From Glandiceps talaboti (taxonomy: Eukaryota > Hemichordata > Enteropneusta > Spengelidae): a DNA stretch of 64,000 bases. This document shows, one piece after another, positions 1-13,170 of this stretch. The stretch lies in the NCBI RefSeq assembly GCF_964340395.1, contig NC_135563.1:6382922-6446921 (forward strand), in the 5' to 3' direction. Every line of letters starts with the position of its first letter. The stretch's first letter is position 1. Under the pieces are notes generated by a model. The model was not told the DNA's origin, made no database searches, and saw nothing but the letters and a program-made list of their open reading frames with translations. The translations under genes and the position numbers were made by a program.

Positions 1-1274
1 GATGTAACTTATAAGCTGAATGGTTAATTTGCATGAATAAAAATGATTTTTTTTTTATAATTAGGCAATATGCTAACTATGTAATTAATTAATTCTCCAT
101 TTCAGTGGCACATGATGTATAATAGCTAGTTCAGAAATTTGTATTCCAGCAATGTGAGTAGACCAAGAAATCTATCGTTTTTGCCCTTACTGGATGCATT
201 CAGTTTAAATCAGGTTATAAAATCACACGGTGTTAACGATTCTTGTCATGTAATGGGGTCGTTGACAATATACGCCCACTTACAGCAAACATGTGACTGT
301 ACTTGTTTTGGAGTCCTTGAGATGACAACATAAAACATTGATACATCCATCAACCATAAAAATTCATACATGTTTGATGAAGTTGGTGATGTAGTTTTTA
401 ATTGTGATGTGTAAATATCCATCAGTAGTCATTTCGATAATTGGGTAATATCTTTATAATACACACTTTAAATTTATGATAATTTAGTACATGCATTTAT
501 GGTCTTTATGGTAAAGACGTGCATGCTTCTTTTAAAGGTTGATGATGTAACTTATAAGCTGTATGGTTAATTTGCAGAAATAAAAATTATTTTTTTAAAT
601 AATTAGGCAATATGATAACTATGGAACTTCAAATTTCATACAGTTTCATATAACTGACTATCAATTTAAGTGGTCGATTATGTATACTAGCTATTTCAGA
701 ATTTTGCATTCCAACAATGTTTGTAGACCCAGAAATCTATGGTTTTTGCCCTTTATATGATGCATTCAGTTTAAATCAGGTTATAAAATCACACGGTGTT
801 AACGCCCCTTGTCGTGTAATGGGGTCGTTGACAATACACACCCACTTACAGCAAACATGTGATTGTACTTATTTTGGAGATATAAGTAAGATTGTTTTGT
901 AGTCCTTGAGATGACAACAAAAAACGTGTATTTGTTGTCATACAACTTGTACCATTCGCACACCTGTAAACTTGTAAACCTCGATATGCTGTAATTGTAT
1001 CGGACGATCACGGTTTAGTGTTGCTTGTATTGAACCTTTCGAACGTCGTACAAAAACGGTGTAACTTTACGTCTTTTCCTATTACATGTACTAAAAAGTA
1101 TTACTATTTACATTATTACAGTGCCAATAAAAAGTTGATTACGCAGTACGCCGACCACTGAATTCTGACACTATTTACGAAAAATAAAGTGGTCCGCTTA
1201 CGAAAGTACACTATAATACAACTAGCCCACCCTCATTGCTGTTTACGTCATGTATACTGTAATTGAAATTCTAG
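1..1274. repeat. Direct duplication of an AT-rich repeat, then sequence without recognised content
   Basis: Positions 1-345 and 543-925 are near-copies offset by about 543 bp; both contain the run from GGTTATAAAATCACACGG through CAGCAAACATGTGA. A shorter relative sits at about 2490-2725. The two short ORFs at 139-333 and 717-902 are products of this repeat, not genes. From about 930 to 1274 I see nothing recognisable; AGA exon 1 was not found here. Confidence 0.75.
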
Positions 1275-4200
1275 AATTCTCTTCTGTCGTTAAAGCAATG
1301 GGTGTACTTGAAAACGATAAAAGCCCAGTTAATGCAATTGAAGCTGCTATTAAGGAATGTGAAGAAGACCGTGATATCTGCAGCTCTGGTGTTGGACATA
1401 GGTGAGTAAAAATGCATCCCACAAATATCCATATGGATGTGAAATAGGTATATATTTTGGACTACTGAAATAAAGTGTTTTTCACTTAAGAAAGAAGAAT
1501 TAATTATACCAAGTGTGCGTTTGTAAGATTAAAGGAAAAACTTAAAAGTTATGAGTTTGGTGTTGTATGTCCAGGAAGTGGTTTGTCAATGGACTGGCTA
1601 AGGAATCAATATCTCAAAAAAACCGTTGGCTCAAATACATTTATATCTGGTCTACATACTGTGTATTAAACCCCCTGGAAAGAATTTGTATAAGGTTGCA
1701 CAATTACTTACGTCATTTTCACCTCCAGTAAGGGGAGGTTATGTTATGTATCTGTCTGTCTGTCTGTCTGTCTGTCTCTGTATGTATGTATGTATGTATG
1801 TATGTATGTATGTATGTATGTATGTATGTATGTATGTATGTATGTGTCTGCCTGTCTCCCTGTTTCCCTGTCTGTGAGTCAAGCACGATATCTCAAAAAC
1901 TAATCCATCGATTCTAATAAAACTTGGTACACATCTTCCACATGGTAATGAAAAGAACTGGTTAGATTTTGTAAACATCCAATGAACATGAAAAAGTGAT
2001 TTGCATAATGAATGTTTTTACCATAACTTTGGAACACATACTTCAAATTCAATATAATTTGGTAAATACATTAGCCATGACAAAGCAAGCATGTTCTATA
2101 AAATTTGTTGATTTAGTTTAAATCTTTATTGAATAATTTGCATAATTAAGGGTTTTCGGTAATTAGGCTATATCTTAAGAATGCAAGCTTCAAATTTTAT
2201 ATAATTTGGTACACATATATCAACCATAATAATGCACACAAGTACAGTGAAGTTTGCTGATATTTGAATAATTAATTGATTTTCAGTAATTCCATATAAT
2301 TTGGCTTTTATGTCAACCATAACAAAGAACACATATCCTGTTAGAATAATTTCTTAAAGTTTTAATTAGTAATTTGTATAATTAATGATTGTGGGCAATT
2401 AAGCCGTATCTTAAGAATGCAAACTTCAAATTTCAGATAATTTAGTACATGTATTGATGGTAAAGAAGTGCATGTGTCATTTAAAGCTTGATGATGTAAC
2501 TTATTAGCTATATGGTTAATCATTATTAAAGATTGTTTAATAATTAGGCAATATATCAACTATGCAAGCTTCAAATATCATATAGGTTCATATATTTAAT
2601 TTTCCAATTAAGGGGTACACCATGTATGATAGCTAGAACTCATAGTTTTGCATTCCAACAATGTGTGTAGGAACAAATTTAAAAGTCTATGGATTCGCCC
2701 TTACGAAAGGCATTCAGTCAATCTCGTTTAATTATGCAAGTATTTGCAATTAAAATAATTCTCAATTGAATGCATGATTAGTATTATGACGAAATTATTT
2801 TCTTAGTCATAATTCAGCTTTTGGGGGGAAACTAACCTTCGTGAACACTTTCAGTTCATATCTGGGGGTGATATTGTCCTGGTGAGAGATGTACCAGTTC
2901 ATACTTTAAAATTTCAGTGTTGACGATACCGGAGAACAAACATTGGATGCGATGATTATGGATGGGTGAGTTACATTTACACTAGTTGAATACAAGAGAA
3001 ATGCTAAATAGCCTGGAATGGATGGAATATAAAAAAATTATCAACCTGGAACTTATAGCATTTATTATAAACCTGGAATTCATTGATGTTAATTGTTGGT
3101 TTAAGAATCGTTGAGATATAAATTATCAACCAAGATTTTTACTGGAGCTGAAATAAAAATATCGGGGCTTCAATATGAAGTATATAATGTGTTTGTTTTT
3201 ATTCTGTAGTAAGACACACAACGTAGGGGCAGTCGGGGGTTTGAGACGTGTCAAGTATGCTATAACTGCTGCGAGATATGTGATGGACTATACGAAACAT
3301 TCTCTTTTGGTAGGAGATTTAGGTAAGAATGGCGATGAGTCGCCAAACAACTGATGAACGTTACTTAAAAGAGAGGTAATAAATGACTCTCTTTAATACC
3401 ATACATTCGACACATTCTTTCTTTTTTTCGCTGGGGCTAAAAAAAAGCAAAAAATCAAAATATAATCTTCTTCATATTTGTCTGTCTCTCCTTTTCCTCC
3501 TCTCTATCTTCTTTTTATTGGATTCCTATAACAAGCCCTTTCCCAGCTTATCTACACAATTGGCATGTTCTCAGCCCCCCTCCCCCTTACTTGAGTAACT
3601 TCCGTCATGAAAGAAATGGGGATATACTTAATTATGAAGGCAGTCGGTAACAAACGATTGTGTTCGTCTGCCTTAATAACGCTTTATAGTTTAATATGTC
3701 AACAATGTAGCTATACAATAATGTACGGAGAGTAAAATTAGGTGTACTGAAGACAATATTCAAGCACTCTATGGCTTTCAATAATGTTTATGAAGTGAAA
3801 TGTTCTGCTTCTAAATGGTCTCCTACATACATGTCCCAATTTCTTTTAAATGCTCATCGTAGGTGATACTATTTCTGCCCAAAATCAAGATTGAAGGGAA
3901 AACCCTTGTGGCTATATAATATAAGTCTCTCCAAGGTTACCGTCCAATGTGAGACCTCACCTTGCAAAGCCCACGTCTGTTTGTAAAGAGATATCTTATT
4001 AAATATGCGTGCTGAAGTCGATTGCCACTTTTATTTTAATGTAATGTACCAAACAATTGTATATATCCAGAATGCGATGTGAAGGGGGTGGGGTACTGCA
4101 TAAATGCGCTTATACAGTATGCGTACCCTGGAGGATAGGTTATGAAAAATCTTTGGTTCATTTCGGAAGGGGATATGATTTGTTTAAGAGTGTGAAAGGA

Positions 4201-4653
4201 GGGCTGCGAAAAAATAACCAAAACATTTTCTCCTCAGGCCCTCCACCGTAAATTATTTTTCTTCCCTAATTTGTGTCCTTAAGCATTTTTTTTCTTTGAT
4301 TTTTTCAGCGACACAGTTTGCTCACACTTTTGCTAAATTGCAAAACGAATCTTTATCGACTGAAGGCTCCGAGTAAGTTCAAATTATTTTTTTAATCATC
4401 TTCAATAGCAATTAATGTAGTTCCTTTGTCACTATTCTCATAATTTTCGATATTGGTGGTGGTAGTGGTGGTTGTGGTAGTGGTGGTAGTAGATGTAGTG
4501 GTGGTGATGGTGGTAGTGATGGTAGTAGTGGTCGTGGTGGTAGTAGTAGTAGTGGTGGTGGTCGTGGTGGTAGTTGTGGTGGTGGGAGTTGTAGTAGCAG
4601 TGGTATTGATTGTAGTAGTGGTGGTGGTGGTAGTAGTCGTAGTAGTAGTAGTG

Positions 4654-4691
<38 letters not shown>

Positions 4692-7600
4692 GGTAGTTGT
4701 GGTGGTGGTAGTAGTGACGGTGGTAGTAGTGGTAGTATTCGTGGTGTTGGTAGTGGTGGTGATAGTAGAGTGGTGGTCATGTTAGTAGTGGTAGTGGTAG
4801 TAGTGTTTGTGGTGGTGGTGGTGGTGGTGGTGGTGATAGTAGAGTGGTGGTCATGTTAGTAGTGGTAGTGGTAGTAGTGTTTGTGGTGGTGGTGGCTGTG
4901 GTGGTGGTGGTGGTGGTGGTGGTGGTGGTGGTACAGATGGTCTTTACAATCATATTTACCAGCACCACTACCACCACATCCTCCATCAGCAAATACAAAT
5001 GGCAATAATAAAGACTATAATAACATACCGGAGTTTTCCGAAAACAAGCCCATCCATAAAGTTGCCCATGGGCGATCATTTGGCAGGTGGGCGTCTATTG
5101 GGTTTTTCAGATTCACTACGGCAAGAATTTTGCCTTGTTATATTGGTAACATTAGTTTTTATTTAGTTCGAATGTTCCGTTGAAAAAAAAACATAAATTT
5201 AGAGTCTCAATAAAAAAAATGGGCGTTTTTTCCACGAGAAGGATGTGATCGTGAAGGTAGGTAGGTACAGACACCTTTGTGCTGAGCCTGGTCGGTCAAC
5301 AAGCAAGCAGATGACTCATGGAGATCCGCAGACGTCACTGTCAATGCGACACACTGCGTCTAAAAATAGGTCAGGGTAATTTGCATGGTGAGTGTGCACA
5401 CAAAGTGAACGAGTGAGAGTTGAAGTAATGTCACGTATAAATGAGTTCATGGAGATTTAACGAACGGTACAAGACTAATGTCAAGTTTATCCAGGGGTGA
5501 ACAAATCGTTTTGTGAACTGATGGTCCCCGGACGAGTGCTTAAAAAATGCAGTAGTCCTGCTGAAAAAATTAGTGGTCCCAAGTCCCGCTAATGTGAAAC
5601 TTTGAATTTTGCGTATGAATCTGTATATTCAGACGTACACCACTTTTAGTTGAACAATATCCAATTTATAATAATAAATATAAAGTTGACATGCTTGGTT
5701 TTAGTCAATTGACAATTCTATTCTATTTGTAATGGTTATTTTTGAGGCATCGACAAAACGAAAAACCTCGAATGACAACTTCACTTGGATCTCAGGAAGG
5801 ATCAGGAATTGACAGAAATATGCGACAAGAATATTGCATTATTGGAAAACAGTGTTAATAATGGTTCAACAGTGCAGTATAACGACAAAAGTTGTACTAA
5901 GTTTTTTCAAACTTGTCGGGAAAACCCAGACATTTGCAAACAAACCATCACAACTGTACAAAAAAACTGACCCCTTCAAAGTTGATCCTATAAAATCTCA
6001 CGAAAAAAAAATAGGAACACATACATTGCCTGACTAGAGGGAGTCCGTGTGACGGTATCGAGATAAATTCAAATTCGCCAGTCCTCGGGGCTTTGGCAAA
6101 TATCACATTACAGTGCTAAAAAAAGATACTTCGTTGACTATTTGTAACTCTAGAATCAGACTGTTCACTTTGTGTCATGCTGGTCAGTTGTTTTCCTATA
6201 CATCCATAGCTCAAAAGATTGACAATTTTCCGTGTTGTCCATTTAAAAGTTTACAGCCGTTCGCATTTCAGATTGGGTCTAAATTATTTACGAGATGGGT
6301 AGCCACACCGCAAATGTACTTGAGAAATGGAACACTGTAGCTTATTTGAGAGGTAGTGTGGACGTCCTATGTTTACAGATAGTAACCATGGTAACAGATA
6401 AGATATGGTGGGAAATGCCTTGCGCATATTATTTCTCTCTAGGGTTGGTCTTAGCACATTAATTTTAGTTACACCTTAATTGGATGTAAGGAGAAAATGA
6501 AACAGGTGGTGTATATTTTTGATCGTGTAATGTTTTATACATGAAAAAGTAAATGATAATAAGCAACATTAATGCTCAGATTTGGAATGCATTTGTGTTA
6601 TGTGTCTAACAAGCAATCCACACACCCGAAATGGAATGAGCCACTACGAGCCACTACACACATGCATTGGTGGGAGACTTCATTTCATGATAAATCATTT
6701 GATTGAAAGGGGGTCTACTATAAATCATTTGAAGCTCCTTTATGAATAAAAACAATAATACAATCAATGGAATTATTATTCTTGTCTTCCTAATTGTTGT
6801 GTCCCTAAACTTGTATGTCCCTATTTATGATATGAGCCACATAGCTGTTGAGTGTTGACTGCCAAATAATCGCCCTGAGCTTCTATTTAGTTCCTCTGTT
6901 ATGGTTCCGTTTTTGCCGATTTTCCGAATAGTGGCCCAGGGCTAGTTTTCAGAAAACTCCGGTAACAACATCTATATACATGTATGTCCATGCGTTTTGA
7001 GCATATTAGTCTTGTCTATCGTTTATTATGCGTACATTTTGCAAAACATCTGAATTACATTTGACCTATTCTGTAGTTTTCCTCATTTACATCTGTAAAA
7101 AATATTCTGTTTCAGTGACGCATATGCAGAATGGCGAAGGGAATCATGTACAAGCAACTTTTGGGAGGTAAGAATTGGGTTCAGCCTGAGGGTTATTAAT
7201 TCAGATATTATCAGTACATTTTGACCCACTGTGCCCTTAAAACATTTTGTGGTTGATTTGATTAAGGAAGCCTTCAGTAATTACAAGGTGGAGGGCTGGA
7301 GAAAATTAAGTTCGTGCTGTTACGAAAAATGTTACCCTTCCTGACTCCGACGTGCTAAAACATGAGTTAAATGCTGTAAGATATGTAAAATTACATGAGT
7401 CGACGTCCAAGAATGAATGGTACGAACTTCATCCCACCACCACTACCACCAATGTTGACAGTTTTAAAGCCATTGGATAATTTCCCACTACTACCACCTT
7501 GTCCATGTGTGTGAAGACACTGCATTGGTATATTCATGTGTAACAGTTTGGATCTTACTGCTGAGCTGAAAACCACAATTCAACTCCCAATGATTAGATT

Positions 7601-10600
7601 GACACACTCCTGATATCGTCGGGAGTGATGTCAACATATCCACAGCATTATCCCTATTTTACCCAACTGCTCCCGTTTTACACCTCTGAGACCCACTTCT
7701 CACCTCACACCACAGCAGAAATTAATTCATTAGATGATTGTCAGCAGCAATTTGATGTAGTCTGATATCATGGTACCTAACCCTAACTCTAACCCTAATC
7801 CTAACTCTAACCCTCACCCGAATGACATCGATGGGATTTGGAACCGGTGATAGTGATGGGAGGACAAAAACACATTATAATGCAATGTTAGGCAATATAA
7901 CGAGTCAAAGTAAAATGTGACTCCCCCCCCCCCCCCATCCCATATTCTAAAATATGGCCCTCCTCCTAGAGCCGATTTGTAAAACGTGACCCCCCAACTC
8001 CCCCCCCCCCTTGTGAATACTGAAGGCTCCCTAATTGTGTTTATGACGTACTCAGGTGACACAGTAAAGTTGGCAACGAGGCAACAACACTTTCGTGGCT
8101 ATATATTCGATACTTTATTTTTATGCAGTGCCTCAAGTTTCATTCAGTTTTGGGATTGACAAATATTTTAGAGTGTGTTTTTCGAAAACAGCCAGTAATA
8201 GCCCATTGGAACGGAATCTGCTTTCGTGTAGTTAAACGTGTTCCTTGAAAGCTTCAATGAACTCAGTCTCAACTTTGATTTATGTCTCTATATTTGACGT
8301 GACTCTACTCAAAAGATTGATATCGTGAAGCTGCTGTTCATACTCTTTTTGTCATTATTCTTGATTTATTATGTGTTGGATATAGAACGTGACACCTGAC
8401 CCAACTAAAAGCTGTGGACCATTCCAGAGAATCCAAACGCCAAATACGGGGGAAATGGTTGAACTAGACGAAGATAACCATGATACGATAGGTACTTGGC
8501 GACAGTTAAAGCCATCATTCACAACCAACGCAGCACTCTACGAGCAATGGAGCCACAGACAGGCTAAAAGCTATCGACGAAAAAAACACGATCATAGTGT
8601 TTTGAAACAGCCGTAGTCAACATACCTGTATCAATGATCCCGAAACCTGCATTGCTATAACCTGCAATACACGTGTCAACATCTTCAACAGTTCCACATC
8701 CTCCTCTAATATGACCTTAATGTATAGATTAAAATGAACAAACCATTGACTACAATAGACTCCTGGTGCGGTTTATAATGACTATACGTCCTTTTCAATT
8801 TCACTTCAGCCTTGTGTCTAAGCACCATAGTCAGGCCCAGGTATTAGGGTATACCATCTACTATATAGAAAGATGACATTATCGACATACATTGTTTTAA
8901 ATCATTTGAAAATATCACAGTCGTTACAGAGTTCCTTAATACATATATCAATTTATTTGAGTACTGCCTACCCTGTCATGATGGCGACATTATATATTAT
9001 TGTATTACTTTCGCTGTAAATGCAGGTGCGTAAGGTTTTGATAATTGCATACTAACCTTGGAAAATTTGGCCTCGGTTACTTACTCACCAAGGAGTGTAC
9101 TTCAAAGTAGACATGTGGATGATAAATGGCTATTTGATTTAGATTTGAAAGATTAAAACAACTTTTACTATGTTTTACTAAAAAAAAATAAAACATTGAG
9201 TCAATAAATGGTGGTGGTGGTGGTGGTGGTGGTGGTGATGGTGGTGGTGGTGGTGGTGGTGGTGGTGGTGGTGGTAGAGGGGGAGGGAGGATGCTGATTA
9301 AGAACGTGCAAAACAGTTTGTTTACAAATCCCTTCCTTACCTATAAATACAATAATTAAAAAATATTTATCAACCACATTTTTGCAAGTTTTTTTAGTAT
9401 CTTGCACTTTATTAAATTCCAAACAGGGACATGGGCAACGTTAACGTTGTTAAACATTACTCATTCAAGCAGAAAACACAGTAACGTTGTTTTATCAATT
9501 ACAAATCGAAATCTAAACACCCCATTTCTCATACATATGGCCACTTGGATAATTTGCAATGTGGCATGGGGTAATTCTCTCTTTGTAGGTATGGTAGTTG
9601 TTGACAAAAATGGTGATTTTGCAGTCGGGACCTCCACCAGTGGACTTAAGTTCAAAATAGCCGGGTAAGACATTCATTAATATTCCTTTGAAAATATGCT
9701 AAACTGTATTTGACCAAGATTTGTCCAATATCGATCTTTACCATTTCCTGGTGGTTAGTGAGACAGCAAGGCAAAGTAACAGATCGCGACATAAACAGGC
9801 TAAGGATTGTGGGTAATTAGCCAAGGTCTCATCAATGCAAGCTTCAAATTTCATATAATCTGTACATACATCGACGATAACAAGACATGTTTCTCTGATT
9901 TGTAATTGGCTTGATTGTGTAGCTTCATTTGCATAATTAATGATTTTTAGTAATTAAGCAATATCGCAAGAATGCACGCTTTATAGTTTTAATACATACA
10001 TTGAAGATGGAAAAACCTGTCCTATAACGATTATTGTAATTGCAAATTAGTTATTTCCATATTTTAATGAGGTTTGGTAATTGGGCAGTATCTTAAGGCT
10101 GCAAGCTTCAAATTTAAATTTAATGTATTTTGGTGGTGTACATTGATGAACACAAAACGCATGTGTCCAATATCGCTAAATGATCAACGTTTTAAAAATG
10201 TAAATCTATAAATAGTGGTGTTTGGGAATTAGGTAAGATCTTACGAAATCAAGCTTGAAATGTCATATAATTACCTCTCCAAAGAACGAGAGGTAATGTA
10301 ATGGAATGACAAAAAGTATCTGTGTGTGTATGTCTGTCTGTCTGTCTGTCTTTATACAATAACTACTCAAGTGATCACGATGAAACTTTGCACACTTATT
10401 TGTTACATTTATGGCGAGAACTGATTAGGTTTTGGAGAAAATTCATGGGCTGGTTAGTGAGATTTAGTGAATTTTCGTATGCTGATTCATGATGAGTCAG
10501 CATTTTCACACTCAAAAACTGGATATTGATGGTCCTTTGTTCCTTTGTTCTTGATCCTTTGTTGAACCTTACTTTACCTAACCTATTTCTAATGAGCCGG

Positions 10601-12426
10601 CATTCCTAAAGTACTTTTTAAAAATCTAACCACAGAGTAGTATCAGGAAATGAAAACATACGTGTAGAACATATTTTGCCAATGTTGGATATAGTTAACT
10701 GTAGGATATAATTATAAGTGACTAGGCCAGACCATGCATGTTGGCTTTATAACAGCCTGGTTTGAGTAGAGCACCGATTATTTGTCAAACATTCCAACTT
10801 TTTCCCTAAGATGGATGTTTTTATTTTCAGTCGCGTGGGCGATTCTGCAATAGTTGGTTCAGGTGCTTATGCTGACAATTACATCGGCGGCGCTACCGCT
10901 ACGGGCAATGGTGATGTCATGATGAGATTCAAGCCAAGGTAGTTGGCATTTCATCCTATAATTTTGTCATTCAATTTCTGTTTAGATGTTTGGATGGAAT
11001 TCTGTTTACATGTTTCTAAACTGAGATTTAGGGTTTCGATGTTTCTACATTGAGGATTGAGCGCAAACATTCCTTGAAACAAGGACCACGCCATAGCAAC
11101 ATCGAACTGACAATGTATAGATAAAAGACAGGTTGACAAATATATGCTTTGCGACAAGGACCACACTAATAGCAACAGGCAGATGACATGGCATATTGCA
11201 GTGATTGGTAGACATTTGAACAACCATACAAACAATGGGCACAATTATATATAGCAACAATATATATAATCATACCCATAGCAACAGCCAAATGATAAAA
11301 GTGTTGGCTATATACCAAAATCACTTAGACAAAATGATGTAAAATTGTTGAAATACTGGTATAGTATGCGGCTGTGCATCAGCACTATTGATGTCATTCC
11401 TTCATAGGGAAATCTTTATGAGGTTTCGATCCCAGATTCTTTAAATACATAAGTGTTATTTAATCAATGGAGTCATAGTTATTACGTGGGATCATTCTGT
11501 TGTTTGGGACACACTCTTACTGGTTTTACACCTAAATTCTAATTCTAATCCGAACTTGGCCTTTAACACTTGTTCTGAACTCTCCAATGTAGAATCATAA
11601 TATGCAAACTGTGTTTTATGTAATTTTCCAGTTATCAAACCGTAGAGAATATGAGACTGGGTATGAGTCCCTCTGAAGCTGCAGCTGACGCTTTGAGTCG
11701 AATTGCCTACAGATTTAGCGATTTTGGTGGCTCTGTGATGGCTGTAAACAAAGAGGGGGAAGTTGGTAAGTTGTCTCTGCAGTCAATAGGAAATGGGGAA
11801 ATGGGGAGCCGATGTCATCGATTGCGTCTCACGATTTGGATTCTTCTATGATTGCAACATCTAGCGAGAAAATCTTTCGACAAAATGTATTTGTTTACAT
11901 AGTCCTGTGACTGTCTTTTAAAAAGTTATTATCTCGATGTACATAAAGCTACAACCGGAATGTGTTTTTGGAAACGTTTAGTGAGACACAATAATTAATC
12001 TACTATTAATAGTGTAATGCATCACCTGTTGGTAAAAATAATTTTTGTAGCTGTAGACACGATAAATCAACTCAAATTGATTCTGTCAACTAATTAACAG
12101 GTGCAATGTCTTTTTCATAAGAACTTGGTCAATATTTAGTGAATGTTTGATGAGAAAAACGAAAATGTTGCTTCTAGTGTAAGTTTTTCTCCAATTTACA
12201 ATGTCAGTTTTACTTTTTCTTTATACAAGGTGGCGCATGTTATCGTAAAAATCCCGGTCACACAGTCGAATTTGCGTACATGACGGGAGCTATGTCTGAG
12301 GTAGCTACATTTAAAATGGACTGCACAGTTGAAGGAAAGAAAGCAGTGTTTGGAGAGGCTGCTACAATACAAATAAGCAAGATTCTCTTTGTGTTCTTCG
12401 CTCCTTATTTGTATTTGTATATTTGA
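1275..12426 (+). CDS. AGA: N4-(beta-N-acetylglucosaminyl)-L-asparaginase (aspartylglucosaminidase), 5' partial
   Basis: Lysosomal Ntn-hydrolase that cleaves the GlcNAc-Asn bond at the end of glycoprotein breakdown. Coding exons by splice and phase matching: 1275-1401, 2918-2965, 3210-3322, 4309-4372, 7116-7167, 8386-8491, 9589-9664, 10831-10938, 11632-11765, 12230-12426 (about 341 aa). The self-cleavage site HDTIG is at the end of the sixth visible exon, so its Thr becomes the N-terminal nucleophile of the beta chain. GTSTSG, GRVGDS and ATGNGD supply the other active-site Thr, Arg, Asp and Gly of the family. Exon 1 of the family (signal peptide and the WPF motif) is not seen and probably lies left of the window; an in-frame ATG at 1250 is only a fallback start. 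The two Cys of one human beta-chain disulfide are both replaced. After the usual C-terminal Cys (KMDC) the frame runs on about 31 residues with a hydrophobic end. ATTAAA at 12508 may be the poly(A) signal. Confidence 0.93.
1722..1975. repeat. Dispersed repeat with internal (TCTG)n/(TATG)n
   Basis: Opens with AAGGGGAGGTTATGTTATG, passes through TCTG and TATG runs (about 1750-1842), then ATATCTCAAAAACTAATCCA and AAAACTTGGTACACATCTTC. A diverged relative with the same plan lies at 10274-10470. Intronic in AGA. Confidence 0.6.
1990..2760. repeat. Degenerate array of about 130-150-bp AT-rich units
   Basis: Recurring phrases every 130-150 bp: GCAAGCTTCAAATTTCATAT, AATTTGGTACA and TGCATAATTAATGATTTT followed by a GTAATTAGGC-type phrase. 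Units are strongly diverged. The same units recur at about 9790-10270. Confidence 0.6.
3467..3620 (+). repeat. Dispersed repeat F, copy 1
   Basis: About 150 bp, pyrimidine-rich, with TTTTTATTGGATTCCTATAA and TCTACACAATTGGCATGTTC. It matches the reverse complement of 51559-51705 in CFAP43. Its short ORF (3383-3598) is a repeat by-product. Confidence 0.65.
4453..4931. repeat. Long (GGT)n/(AGT)n trinucleotide array in AGA intron
   Basis: Nearly 480 bp of GGT, AGT and GAT triplets with almost no C on the plus strand. It includes an internal duplication of a roughly 75-bp block (about 4758-4832 and 4833-4890). ORFs reading poly-Val or poly-Pro/Leu/Thr through it are artefacts. A second (GGT)n lies at 9208-9276. 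Confidence 0.9.
7774..7820. repeat. Short degenerate telomere-like tract
   Basis: About seven CCCTAA-like hexamers (CCTAACCCTAACTCTAACCC and onward), with C/T swaps. Intronic in AGA, so an interstitial tract rather than a chromosome end. Confidence 0.6.
7922..8011. repeat. Two poly-C tracts
   Basis: Runs of about 16 C at 7922-7937 and about 9-13 at 8000-8011. Similar G/C runs occur at 35534-35550, 35695-35713 and 48990-49007. The antisense ORF at 7814-8062 is caused by them. Confidence 0.8.
9790..10470. repeat. Second degenerate AT-rich array plus (TCTG)n-bearing repeat in AGA intron
   Basis: 9790-10270 repeats the phrases GCAAGCTTCAAATTTCATAT and GGTAATTGGGCAGTATCTTA seen at 1990-2760. 10274-10470 opens with an inverted pair (ACCTCTC ... 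GAGAGGT) and (TCTG)n, then AGTGATCACGATGAAACTTT, related to 1722-1975. Confidence 0.6.
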
Positions 12427-12790
12427 TATCACTAGTTTGACATTCACAGTTTTCCAACCAGTGTATTTATATGGACTACTTATTTGATGTAATGAATCTA
12501 TACAAATATTAAACTTGCTGTTACTTGACATTCAGAATAGAGTTCCGTCACAGGTACACACTATCCTAGTAAGACGATACAATACCCACATTGTGTTGTT
12601 CTCTACATCTGATTGTCTTTGGCTATTAAGGTAGTGACACTGATATGCTGTGTTATTAATGAGATATGTGCTTATATATTTACTGATACCTCAATTAAAT
12701 TTCAAATTGATTGAAATAATTGTTGCGACTGTGTATTCAGCTGATTTATGATTTTCATTCAGTGTGAATTTCCCCTTGTTCTTTATTTGT
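12427..12790. other. Presumed AGA 3' UTR and flank
   Basis: No ORF of note. An ATTAAA variant poly(A) signal lies at 12508-12513, 82 nt after the stop. Beyond that I see nothing. Confidence 0.4.
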
Positions 12791-12794
12791 ACTG

Positions 12795-13170
12795 ACGTAC
12801 TGTACTGTACCGTACTGCACTATATGCTGTACTGTATTTGGCTGTGTTGTATTGTGCTATGCTGTACTATAGATACTGTACATGTACTACTTTACTGTTC
12901 TGTTCTGTTCTGTTCTGTACTGTACTGTACTGTACTGTACTGTACTGTACTGTACTGTTCTGTTATGTTATGTTCTGTTCTGTTCTGTACTGTACTGTAC
13001 TGTGACATGAGTGTAGTGTAGTGTAGCACTACAGCTGTGTACTGTGCTGTGCTGTACTGTGTTGTATTGTGCTGTGCTGTGCTGCAGTGTGCTGTACAGT
13101 GCTGTGCTGTGCTGTGCTGTACTGTACTGTATTGTATTGTACTGTGTTGTACTGTACGGTATTGATACAG
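12795..13170. repeat. (TACTG)n pentanucleotide array with variants
   Basis: Long runs of TACTG, TTCTG and TGCTG. A second block lies at 13605-13690. All ORFs here (reading Cys/Leu/Tyr or Gln/Tyr/Ser/Thr repeats) follow from the array. Confidence 0.9.

Noticed and set aside
1250-1274. In-frame ATG at 1250 as the true AGA start
   Set aside because: It would leave no signal peptide for a lysosomal enzyme and lacks the conserved WPF segment; an acceptor ending at 1274 fits the family's exon 2 border better.
4412-5183. Long ORFs on both strands (poly-Val, poly-Pro/Leu, poly-Thr, poly-Trp)
   Set aside because: They are readings of the GGT/AGT array and lie in an AGA intron.
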